From Anadara kagoshimensis (taxonomy: Eukaryota; Mollusca; Bivalvia; Arcoida; Arcidae), in the NCBI GenBank assembly GCA_021292105.1, contig CM037867.1, positions 39,930,843 to 39,994,842 on the forward strand: 64,000 bases of DNA, read 5' to 3'. A program made the translations under genes and the position numbers. Positions 54,351-64,000 of this stretch are shown here, piece after piece. The notes under the pieces are model-generated. The model worked only from the letters and a program-made list of their open reading frames with translations, had not been told where the DNA came from and searched no databases. Position 1 is the first letter of the stretch, and each line of letters begins with the position of its first letter.

Positions 54351-54427
54351 AAATAAAAAAAATAAATAAAAATAAGATAAGAAACAGAAAGTTAAATAAA
54401 TAAAATATCAATTATTAATAAACAAAA

Positions 54428-54604
54428 TACCTGTCTATTAAGACCATCCAAGGGAACCAGCAAAAGTTGCCTTTACGGGCAATTGACCTTTATATACAGA
54501 TTGAAGTAATATGGATAAAGAACAATTGGGATAAAACTTTATCGGTCTTAATACGCAGGTGACATTTATATAGAGGTGACCTTTAAGGCAGGTTGGACTG
54601 TACA
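54428..54604 (-). repeat. Interspersed repeat family C copy
   Basis: ATACCTGTCTATTAAGACCA, GGGCAATTGACCTTTATATA, AAGGCAGGTTGGACTGTACA. Confidence 0.8.
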
Positions 54605-55474
54605 TTAATAAAATTTAAAAAGATTCTTTCCTTTACGCATCGGTTCGTTATCGGTGGTTACACTCTGTTTGGATTAGTTATGGGCGTTCTTTTCTATTTG
54701 TATTTACAAAATTGACCGATATTTATAGGGATGGAGTCGGGAGTAGAAATAAACAAGGTGGGAGAGAAACAGTGATAAACAATACCCCGTCTTGCATTAT
54801 TAAAAGATTGAACAGCTTATACACGGCCAATAACTGATAACGGTTTCACGCCTCTGTAAAAAAGCGTGACATTGCACAATTTTATTAGTATTCATGATTA
54901 AAATTTCCACTGTAAGACTTTTACAACACCATCTTTAAATTACATCTTGTAGAATTAAGAACTTTTTGTCGTGTTATGCCAATCTTTTGTGGGAACACAC
55001 AGTTACTACGTAATAATGAATTAATTATAAAGCTATCACTTCATTGAGGAGTATTGCTTAGACCTTTGTTCCGGAATTTACATTAAAAACTTCAACTTTG
55101 ACATAGTTGTAGTGCTGCGTTTCAATTAGAAAAGGATATTTTAGATGTTTAATTATATTATTGTCAGTGCCCGTTGGATATTCCAAGTCAATACTCCGAC
55201 AAAAATAGTTTTTTTTAAAATTTAATTTGTTTTGAGAGCTAATTTTTACAAATATATGTGAAATAAGTTATCATTTGTTGGTATCAAAAACAAACATACT
55301 AATCCATGTCCTAATCTATTTTGTGATTCTAAAAAAATATCTTTTGTTTGTTGTTGAATGTGTGGTTTGTGATTTCCGTTGAAGCCTAAAATAGTTATCT
55401 GCGTGTATAACTGCATTGAGTTAATCAAACCTAATCCACTTTCTTATATATTATGCACAAAACTTATTATAACA

Positions 55475-55630
55475 GGCCCCAGTTTCACAATAATTTTTTA
55501 ACTGAGTTTTCCTTGATTAAATTAGCAAATTTTGGCAATAATTTTTATAACTACAATTTTTTGAAAATATAACAGATGTAAGAAGCTTGAGGTGATCTTC
55601 TAACTTAAAACCTTGTTTAGTTGTTAAGAA
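55475..55630 (+). mobile_element. MITE-like element T2, truncated by a family D copy
   Basis: GGCCCCAGTTTCACAATAAT, TTTTCCTTGATTAAATTAGC-AAATTTTGGCAA. The right terminus is lost where family D begins near 55630, ordering the two insertions. 54605-55270 upstream shows no signal. Confidence 0.7.
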
Positions 55631-56012
55631 TTATTAATACGCTATGGTAGAGCTTGTCCCCACTACGGGGACTTTGTACAACGAAGTAGGCTGCTCGCAA
55701 ATAAATTGTTGACTCAGGGATTTTGCGACCCTAGGTTTATCAAGGCCCTCGTATTGTTAAAAAGTTTGATGTCTCTGTGTACAGGATTGCCCTGGATATA
55801 TTTGACGTCCTATAGTTTCATGTTCCATTCACACAATTTTGATTACACACGTGGCGGGTGTAGCTAGCTAAACAGGAGGTGCTTACCCTTCCCGAACACC
55901 CGGCCTCACTTCCCTTGTGGAAGTTCACGTGTCTAACCTGGGTTGTCAGTTTCAAAGTTTTTACTTTGCTTCTGGATTGTGATTCGGACATGGATTAGTA
56001 TGTTTGTTTTTG
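55630..56012 (-). repeat. Interspersed family D copy
   Basis: ATTAATACGCTATGGTAGAG, CAACGAAGTAGGCTGCTCGC, GTGTAGCTAGCTAAACAGGA, GGAAGTTCACGTGTCTAACC, GGATTAGTATGTTTGTTTTT; reverse of 27428-27850. An outer-end fragment also lies at 55285-55320. Confidence 0.85.
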
Positions 56013-56159
56013 ATTATATATTTCATGCTAAGAATAATCTAAACAGTTCAGAAAAAAGGAAAGATGGAAAAACTAGGTAGTTCTGTTATTCCAGGTTAAG
56101 TGCATAGATAGGTACTTTACATTTTACTAATAATTTTAGTTACTAGTTTCAGTTAACAC

Positions 56160-56360
56160 GGGTTACTCAAAAACAAAGGTGTACTCCCCTATGCAAAATA
56201 TTTCTTAGCTAAATTTGGTAAAAATATTTTGGTCTTTTGGGTATCTTTGCAACATCTTTGGAAAAAAAATGTTTTACAATTTTAGTCCAAGCACTACTGA
56301 TGAGGAATTGTATTTCGGAAAAGACAGTCTATTTTTGTAAAATTAAAGACTGGTATAATT
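56160..56360 (+). repeat. Interspersed family E copy
   Basis: GGTGTACTCCCCTATGCAAA, CCAAGCACTACTGATGAGGA, ATTGTATTTCGG, AGACTGGTATAATTTG. Confidence 0.8.
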
Positions 56361-57504
56361 TGTAATTAGAGATACTTTTATGATACACAATTTTCGTGGT
56401 TGTAGAAAATATATATCATCAATTCATGGGGTGATCAATCCTAGTTGTGTGATTTAGATTCGAGGCAAGTTTGCAATACGTAATATTTTGTTGACATGCC
56501 AATCCGTGTGTAAGCGAAAATTGGTACACTACAAAAATTAATGGTTTTAAAGTATTGATATAGCCTATATAATATGGTGCAGTTTTTACTAACTTGACGT
56601 TTGCCATAGCGACTTATGCTTAAAATATAAGCTAAAACAACTAGATTTTTTTATATTTGTAAGCAAAACAGAAAAACTCGATAGTATAACACTTAGCTAA
56701 ATTAGTGGCCTATCGGCATTCCATCTTGAGCCTAAGTTAGGTCTATCATGACAACTTTTTTGGCAGCTGTTATCTACATTCCTGCATCTTTCCGTTCACA
56801 AACAATCCATAACTCGGCCACTGGGCTGCTAAACTCCTTTTCATTAGCTCATTGTTAAACTTTTGACATTCCTGTATTGTATACTAACATTGGTTGTACA
56901 TACAACCAGGTGTGGCGAATGTACAAAGTTTGGATGTGGAGATCATTATTTTACTTAATTGTATAAAAAATGATATTTTTACTGTATATCACTGCTGAGT
57001 ACCTGAATGATTTTCAAATTTCTTCAAACACATATTTTCCAAAAAATTACGACCATTGCATTTCTATGTTTAATGAACAGACACCGTTTAGCAAAGTTAA
57101 AATTGCAATATAAAGCCGAAATCAAACTGGATTTAAAATAAATTTCAATAAGAAGAACAAAATAAATACTGTTGAAGGCTTTCAAACACATCCCAAAAAA
57201 TAAAAAATAATCAATTGCTAAAATATCTTGAAATTATTGACAAAACCTATTGTTGGTTAATGCTATTGTTTTACTCACACTAGTGAATATAAATATCTGT
57301 TTTACTAGCATTTTTTTTTAAAAAAATGTGATTTATTTCAACTTATCTATTTATACATTTTATTTATTGATATTTGGATATTTGATTGATAACATATCTT
57401 TCAATATTCATATTTTCAACATTAGCTTAACACTATACACTCATGCACAACATACATTTGCTCTATTATTGTTGGTGTTCTAGATTGTATAGGAGTTAAG
57501 TTGA

Positions 57505-57780
57505 GTAATGGTATTTTACGTCCAAGTCAAGTATAATTCACTTATATCAAAACGCCGCCAGTAAAGGTACAGAAATTTTTCCTTTGCATTGCGCTAATGG
57601 CATTTTACAGCATTGTTCTTTATCGTGCCATGCCTTCCGTGACACGGGACCTAGTTTACTTTAAGTTCCCAATCGAGAAAACCGTGACTTTAATTTCGTA
57701 ATGTCGAGTTCTTGGCGAAAGAACAGCCACTGCCCACTTTTAAGTCTTGAGTCAGAACCCAAGCCCTCCCACTTGCGCTA
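57505..57780 (-). mobile_element. SINE-A, diverged, head lost
   Basis: TTTTACGTCCAAGTCAAGTA, CACGGGACCTAGTTTACTTT, CTTGGCGAAAGAACAGCCAC and TTTTAAGTCTTGAGTCAGAA. The tRNA-like head is reduced to AAGCCCTCCCACTT. 56880-57500 is AT-rich with nothing seen. Confidence 0.8.
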
Positions 57781-57946
57781 TGTTGTATAGGCTTTTCTAT
57801 ATATTTACGACAAAGGACATTTTAAAAAAAATGAATAAAAAATGCAAAAATTAAAAATTATCTTAAATTAATATTGTAAACTATTTCACTGAAAAATGAA
57901 AAACTTGTCAAAAAATCAAGGAATTTATAAAATTAACTTGACTTAC

Positions 57947-57996
57947 CTTAAAGACGGCGCTTCCACTTCTTGATAATTCAGCAATTCCAAATGCCA
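57947..57996 (-). CDS. Isolated exon-like segment, unassigned
   Basis: 50 bases between tatcag|TGG and TTAAG|GTAAGTCAAG (a strong donor). With a two-base start it reads AFGIAELSRSGSAVFK, which looks like protein rather than noise. No partner exon could be found on the minus strand in either direction and I cannot name a family. It could be a real exon of an undetected gene or a relic. Confidence 0.25.
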
Positions 57997-58324
57997 CTGA
58001 TACTTAAGCGACTATTATGTTTTTATATATAGAAGCATAATAAGGATTGGTAATCCACCTGTTGTTTGTTCTTAAAGACAGATGTTCAGTGTTTATTAGG
58101 TGAGGACAGATGGGCAACAAATTAGCAGAAATTGAAATAAAACATAAAACTGCAAAAATGCAAATGACAATAACCAAAAGATCACAAAATAAAATTATGA
58201 GAAAAAAGGTTTTATTGAACCAAACATTATATATCTCTTATTGTAATAAAACAAAATTAGAGAAGTCAAATAAACCATATATTATAAATGTAAAGTATGC
58301 TATTTCGGAAACACAAAACATATA

Positions 58325-58500
58325 TTATTACATATTATACCAGTTTGAATTTTACAGCACTAGACGGCTGTTTCGGAATTCCTAAACAATAATGCTTGGA
58401 TCAAAATGGTAAAACCAACCTTATTTTCAATATGTGCAAGATACCCATAGGACTAAAATATTTTTGACCAAATTCAGCAAAGGGAATACTTTGCATGCGT
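58325..58500 (-). repeat. Interspersed family E copy
   Basis: TATACCAGTTTGAATTTTAC, ACTAGACGGCTGTTTCGGAA, AATGCTTGGATCAAAATGGT. Confidence 0.75.
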
Positions 58501-58601
58501 GGTATACGATAATTATATGATAATGATATCCAGTGGTGCATTCGCTATCCAAAGGTAGGAAATTTACATAGAGTTTCTCCGGTATCCGCCATTAGGCTCC
58601 A

Positions 58602-58932
58602 ACTACTGTGGTAGCTCAGTTAGTAGGTGCTCGCTGCATAAGTGGGAGGTCGTGGGTTCGAACCTTGACCGGGTCTGTACAAAGATCTGAAAGTGGGTTT
58701 TGACTGTTTTTTCGCTATGTTATTCGCATTACGAAATAAAAGTCACGATCCTATCAGATAGGGATTTAAAATAAACGAGGTCTCATGTCAGTTTATTATT
58801 GGCACGATAAAGGACCCTGCTGTATAATGCCATCAGCGCAATGTACAGGCAAAATTTCTGCACCTTCGCCTACAGCTGGCGACGTCTCGATATAACTGAA
58901 ATACTCTTGAATGGGACGTTATACACCATTAC
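58602..58932 (+). mobile_element. SINE-A, full length, diverged
   Basis: Head GTGGTAGCTCAGTTAGTAGG, B box GGTTCGAACCT, AAGTCACGATCCTATCAGAT, tail ACGTCTCGATATAACTGAAA. More substitutions than 25438-25780, so an older insertion. Confidence 0.88.
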
Positions 58933-60009
58933 TCAACTTAACTATTCCAAATCTGACTGCCTCGATATATATAAAAAAAATTTAATGGGATTTAAAACAA
59001 AATTTGTATAATCACTATAGCAGGGCAAGCTCAAAAGGCGACCAACAACTTATTTATTCGCGATGTACGGTGCTAGAAGATAGAAAGTGTTTTTGGAGCT
59101 TGTTGGTGTGGTTCGTAATTCCTTTTAAGGTCCGGTTTTGACAATTCCTCTTTTTTACATTTAGTAATGGTTTAACAAACATACTGCACATACCAAATAT
59201 AAATATTCTATCCTTAGCAATCTTCGAGTGTGGAAAGGAGTGGAATGACGGTGTTTTGCGTTTCAATCTTTCTGTTAGATCCAGGCGACCAGTTTTGTTG
59301 AGGAAATATGAATGCCACCACTGGTTTGTGAAAAATGAAAAAAAAAATCATTCTATGATCTACCGAAGTTTGACTCGAAGCAAAACACTGAGAGGCGGCT
59401 GTGATATGTAAACCAGCGCCCTAGACAACTCGACTCAGAGCCCTTAATAACAAAAGAAGAAGTGCCGGGTCGTTGTTGTTGATTGATATATTCCCAATGG
59501 AAATATGCAAGGTTTATTTGCAAGATGTATTTCATAATATAAAACTGCAGTGATAAATTCAGTTGCAAGATGCATTTTGTATTCATGTTTAAGCAACATT
59601 TAGATTTGGTTCTAGTTTACCGTTCACTTCGTATCCGTACTAATTACGGTAATTGCAAAGAACATTTCGTTCTACGGCATAAGTAAAAAGTGCATAAGCT
59701 AAAATTTTATCTAAACCCACCCACATAATTCCAAACCATCCCAGCCCATCCCATCCTTGAATCCACTCAACTCAATCCTTTGTTTACTATAGCTCTATTG
59801 CAGCCAAGGATAGTTCATTAGATTCGCCAACGTACCACGTTATTTTAAAGCATCTGCAAAATTATTATTCGATTAAATGTAAATCACATCGCAAAAATTT
59901 TTTTTTTCAATATAATGGTCGTCATTCCGAAACAAATGTTTTTGGACAACATTCCACACAAAGGATATTGAATACACAACTAAGCAGAGAACCCCAATAA
60001 TTGAAAGTA

Positions 60010-60046
<37 letters not shown>

Positions 60047-60060
60047 AAAAAAAAAAAATA
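60010..60060 (+). repeat. Poly-A tract
   Basis: About 46 A residues with a few T interruptions. The region from 58935 to here shows no gene signal. Confidence 0.95.
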
Positions 60061-60118
60061 AATATCCAAGCAAACTGTCCCATTGAAAAATGAACAAATC
60101 TGTTAAAATGGAACAAAT

Positions 60119-60735
60119 AAAAAAACAAACATACTAATCCATATCTAAATCAAAACCCAGAAGCAAAACAAAATCTTTGAAACTGGCAAATAAGGTTTAA
60201 ACAGGCAAGTTAAGTAGTGTAAGCACTTTCAATCTAGCTAGTTTAACCCGTTAATGTGAAATCAAAATTCAGAATGCAAGCACAATTTAAGAAATATGAA
60301 AATCAAATAAAGTGGAAGATTTGATTTTCATATTATTTCTTCATTTAACCTTTTATTCTCAATTTCGATATCACATGAAACGGGTTTACCTAGCTAGATT
60401 GAAAGAATCTATCACAACTTGTGGTGCCAGATAGGGAAATCTCAACCCGAGTTCTAATATATTTGGTCCAGAACGAGGCTTGCCGAGTTGAGATTTCCTT
60501 ATCTGGCACTACAAGTAGTGATTGATTCTATTTCTTGCACCAGAAAGTACAATATTCAATTTAAAATCAATTTCAACTTTCGGTACACCTCTGATTTTGT
60601 TGATAAAAGATTGCGGGAAAAACGGTGTGTAGGCTATCTTGCACAGGGGGGTACAAGATGGAGATATCATGCACCTCTCTTTTTATGGATTTTTCTATCT
60701 GGGGTGCAAGAATGAAAGTGCTTACATGTCCTCAG
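60119..60735. mobile_element. Foldback element with successive long hairpins, entered from family D
   Basis: Starts like family D (AAACATACTAATCCATATCT). Then CTTTCAATCTAGCTAGTTTA (60225) pairs with TACCTAGCTAGATTGAAAG (60388), enclosing an inner hairpin (AAATATGAAAATCAAAT / ATTTGATTTTCATATT). A second hairpin has 45-bp arms: 60404-60448 (TGGTGCCAGATAGGGAAATC) and 60485-60529 (GATTTCCTTATCTGGCACTA). GTAAGCACTTTCA near 60217 is repeated inverted at 60711-60725. Confidence 0.75.
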
Positions 60736-61910
60736 CACTCAACATTGTCCCTCCTGATTGATCTTAACGTGTTAAAATTAATTTACGTGTTTTAACATTT
60801 TGTAATTTGCTTTTGGGATTTTGATTTTAACATTTACAGGCACGTGTTTGTGTTTGATTACTTTCTATTGTTAGCTCAAGTATGGAAAAAATTTCTGATA
60901 AACAATAACCTTGCATATTAAATTATTAAATTAATATTCGTATTCATATATTAAATTCTCTTTTGTTTCAAGCATTTAGCTTGGTCAAACTTTTTTGGGT
61001 TTTTTTGCATGAAAGAATAGCTTTCTGTCAATAACTATATGGAGACCAAAAAGGTATTCATAGAGCATAACGATGATAACCTTTTAATAACTAAAGTTGA
61101 AAAAATATTCAATGCACTGATTCTTATTTAAAAGTTTTATGAATTTAGTTTTAAGTGATGAAATTCCTTTGTTCTTTTTTTTATTAAAATGAAAGAAATG
61201 GACATTTTGCACACGTAGCACAATTCGTAATTCACAATGTATCGAATTCTTTCATTTCCTAAGCAAAAATGTCATTTCTGTATGAACGATATAGTTATCT
61301 TACGCAAGTATCTATGTAATATTGACTTTGTTAAAGTCCTTAATACATTTAATGCAACTTGTTATTTGATGAACACACACGTAATGGATGTGGCAAGCTC
61401 AATCTGACCTGGCCTTGCGTCGTAGGTCCGAACTTGTTTTGCCAGTTTCAAAGTTTTTGACTTTGCTTTGGGTTTGTAATTTGGACAAAGATATGTTTTT
61501 TAGCCCACTTCTATATATCTAATGTTGCTGAAACATATAGCAGCATTTCTATAGCGACAACATGATGTCAAGGGACCTTTTTGGAAATGATGAATGTAAC
61601 GTAGAAGAAGACAAATATAAAAAATCACGACTTTGTAGAAAACGTGTTACACTGACATTAAAGTCTCCTCAAAGTGTCTGAAAATCATAATAAAAAGGAG
61701 AAGCGGAAGAGGTTTTTGGTAAATAAATGCGGATGTTTTGGGTAGAAATGGTGAAAAATAGGTGTTTCTCATTAACTTTGTCAATGCATATTATTCAAAT
61801 TTCCCCCATTAGATTTTATTTATGTTCTTAGTTTTAATTACCATTATATGTAACTCATTGTTTGCTCACCTTTAAAAAAATAAAGCACCTATGTATTTTT
61901 GTGATAAACA
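60736..61910. other. No gene seen; AT-rich with family D outer-end fragments
   Basis: Fragments TTTTGCCAGTTTCAAAGTTT and TTTGCTTTGGGTTTGTAATT (61437-61490) and TTTGCTTTTGGGATTTTGAT (60808) match the family D end. Otherwise nothing is supported. Confidence 0.5.
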
Positions 61911-61914
61911 ATCT

Positions 61915-62105
61915 TAAAACCGAGGTATACTCCCTCATGCACAGTTTTTCTTTAGTTAAATTTGGTAAAATATATATTTGGTCCTTTTGGAATTTATTTT
62001 AACATCTTCACAACAGTTTTGGTTACATAATTTTGGTACAAGCACTATTGATGAAGAATTGTATTCCAAAACGACCGTCTAGTGCTGTAAAATGAAAACT
62101 GGTAA
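61915..62105 (+). repeat. Interspersed family E copy
   Basis: CGAGGTATACTCCCTCATGC, AAGCACTATTGATGAAGAAT, TCCAAAACGACCGTCTAGTG, CTGTAAAATGAAAACTGGTA. Confidence 0.8.
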
Positions 62106-62262
62106 ACATGTGAATATAATATCTTAATAACCAACCAATCGGTGTCGCGGTAAAATGGAAATTATGACGGAGGATATGGATAATAATGCACGGTGGAATA
62201 TTTATTATACTATATGTGGTTGTTGGTATAATGCAGAGGAACAATTTTCACGACTTTCAATG

Positions 62263-62672
62263 TAATCAAAAACAAACATACTAATCCATTTCCGAATCAC
62301 AATCCAGAAGCAAAGTAAACCTTTTGGATCTGACAAGTTAGGTTAGACACGTGAACTTCCACCAGGGAAGTGAGGCCGGATGCTCCGAAAGGGTAAACAC
62401 CTCCTGTTTAGCTAGCTACACCCGCCTCGTGTGTAATCAAAATTGTGTGAAACTATGGTACGCCAAATATATCCAGGGCAATCCTGGACACAGAGACGTC
62501 AAATATCAACAATACTGTGATGATGCATGGCCATAAAACTTTTTAATGACCTTGATAAGCCTAGGCTTGCAATATCCCTGAGTCAACAATTTATTTGCAA
62601 GCGGCCTACTTCGTTGTACAAAGTCCCTGTATTGGGAACAGGCTCTTACATAGCGTATTAATTGGGCAACAA
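62263..62672 (+). repeat. Interspersed family D copy
   Basis: TCAAAAACAAACATACTAAT, AGGGAAGTGAGGCCGGATGC, TGTTTAGCTAGCTACACCCG, GCCTACTTCGTTGTACAAAG; full extent as 27428-27850 with a small internal deletion near 62448. Confidence 0.85.
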
Positions 62673-62699
62673 ATATGCTGCCTTTCATTTAAAAAACAT

Positions 62700-62845
62700 G
62701 TACAGTGAAATCTGTCTATAACTGTCACCCAAGAAAGCTGATAAAAGTGGTTTCATAAACAGGTTAAAAATTATGAATAAGAACCAATTGGATAAAAATT
62801 CTACTGACCTTTATAATCAAGTGGTATGTATATAGAGGAAATTAT
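62700..62845 (-). repeat. Interspersed repeat family C copy, diverged
   Basis: AGTGAAATCTGTCTATAACT, GTGGTTTCATAAACAGG, CTGACCTTTATAATCAAGTG. Confidence 0.65.
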
Positions 62846-63187
62846 TTGTACTAACAATTTGATGCTTTATATTTATACCATCAAAATTGACATGGATAAT
62901 TTTCGAAGAAAAGAGACACACATTTAAGTGGTTTATAACAAGGAAAAAATAAACACATGTGAAAATTCCAGAGGTGCAATAAATGTGGAAAGTGTTATCA
63001 ACACAGGCATGATTTGAAAGTTCAAAAGGAAATCCATAAACAAGCGTTGAAGTCATCTATGATTTCTGTTGAAAGAGTAACGATAGGCCGATGTCATGAA
63101 AACTGTGAAAACATTAACTTTTGTGGTGTCAGAATCTTTGATGTTTTTGTGGACACCTACGAATTTACATGTTTACGAAATAGTAGA

Positions 63188-63441
63188 GATAAACAACACA
63201 AACCTGTCAGCTTGACCTTTCATTTAAATATTTATCACGCACCAGTGCACATTTAAGTATAGGATACACACCCTATTTGTTTTATCTACCTAATGCAAAC
63301 ACTAGTCAAGTGTCTTTTGTTTTCTATACACTAGTTTTATAATTACCTTCTAATCTTAACATTATCCATGTTTTAGGTGAACCCTCTTCTACGAATATTC
63401 ATAATGAAAGGTCAACCTGTAGGTCAATGTTGTTTGACCAT
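63188..63441. mobile_element. MITE-like element T1 copy
   Basis: Left GATAAACAACACAAACCTGT-CAGCTTGACCTTTCAT; right ATGAAAGGTCAACCTGTAGG-TCAATGTTGTTTGACC. Interior CAGTGCACATTTAAGTATAG resembles both other copies. 63445-64000 beyond it shows no feature. Confidence 0.8.
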
Positions 63442-64000
63442 ATATATTACAGACATAACGTAAACATTAACTACAAATCACGAATTTATTCACTCGATGA
63501 ATTGGTTTATTTTTTAGATGTACGAAATTGACACGATATTAAAAAATTAGACACATATTCCTGTGCCAAGATGTTATATTTGAATTCTTGAAACCATATT
63601 CAAAATGTTTTTTATCACAAATATTATTCAAATCTACTGTATTTGACGTCAGATAAAATTCAAGTGATTGTGTTTGTCTTACATTACTACCAAGTTAAGG
63701 TAGGTTCCCTTAGGAAAAATGATAAATTTTCCTAATTTGTCTACTCAAAACAACAGTGATAAACTAGCAAATTTTGTCCTTACACACACTGGGGAACAAA
63801 AGTTTAGATACTGTCATGACATCACTTCTTTGCAATGAGGATCAAAGTTATATTACGGCACGTCATAATGGAGTTTGCAATATATCATAACGTCACACTT
63901 TCTAGAGTTAAATGCAAAAAAAGTTTTTGAAAATGTAACAAAATCACTGATCAATTAACACTAGAGTAAGAAAACAACAATATTTTTTATTTTCATATAA

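Noticed and set aside
58110-58385. 91-codon Lys/Asn-rich ORF
   Set aside because: AT-rich composition and its end runs into a family E repeat.
59873-60128. Phe-rich membrane-like minus-strand ORFs
   Set aside because: Translations of the poly-A tract at 60010-60060.

Overview
This window is animal nuclear DNA: AT-rich, intron-bearing and dense in repeats. Several repeats (a tRNA-derived SINE with a conserved 3' half, short inverted-repeat elements, long tandem arrays) look like those I know from bivalve molluscs. A lophotrochozoan, probably a bivalve, is my best guess, resting on repeat style and the protein rather than on a species match.

The only gene I can name fills the first 23.4 kb on the minus strand. 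It is a CNC-bZIP transcription factor of the NFE2L1/NFE2L2 (Nrf1/Nrf2, Drosophila cnc, C. elegans skn-1) family. I could place ten coding exons with canonical splice sites and compatible phases. Two are alternative first exons that both splice in phase 0 to the same Neh2 exon. The upstream one (23373-23423) gives a short Nrf2-like N-terminus. The other (22091-22609) gives a 173-residue Nrf1-like N-terminus with an ER-anchoring hydrophobic segment. Shared exons carry the DLG motif (13660-13791), the ETGE motif (split over the 12781-12880 and 8196-8314 exons), a Gln/Pro-rich and sequon-rich transactivation region (4799-5008, 3835-4108, 3227-3428), a Ser-rich degron-like exon (2639-2721) and the CNC-bZIP plus Neh3 end (1325-2176). 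So one locus appears to encode both a membrane-tethered proteasome/ER-stress sensor and a KEAP1-controlled oxidative-stress factor, jobs that vertebrates split between paralogues. The 3227-3428 exon has one base too many for the frame on either side. As printed, both isoforms stop before the bZIP domain.

From 23.6 to 64 kb I find no confident gene. This part is built of repeats: tRNA-headed SINE copies (20.8, 25.1, 25.5, 33.2, 40.6, 57.6, 58.7 kb); a second SINE type (39.9, 43.8 kb); a 3'-anchored interspersed family with about 12 copies; at least five inverted-repeat (MITE-like) families, one nested in another at 43.0-43.7 kb; a 60-bp minisatellite with a 420-bp higher-order period (35.2-37.1 kb); CAC/CAA-rich repeats (44.0-45.1 kb); an array of TTCGCGAA-bearing units (45.2-46.2 kb); and a GTAA microsatellite (48.5-49.25 kb). 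Weak gene-like islands are an intronless 119-codon ORF (30463-30822), a CpG-rich patch with a YY1-like motif (about 41.2-41.4 kb) and two isolated exon-like segments (47231-47335 plus; 57947-57996 minus).
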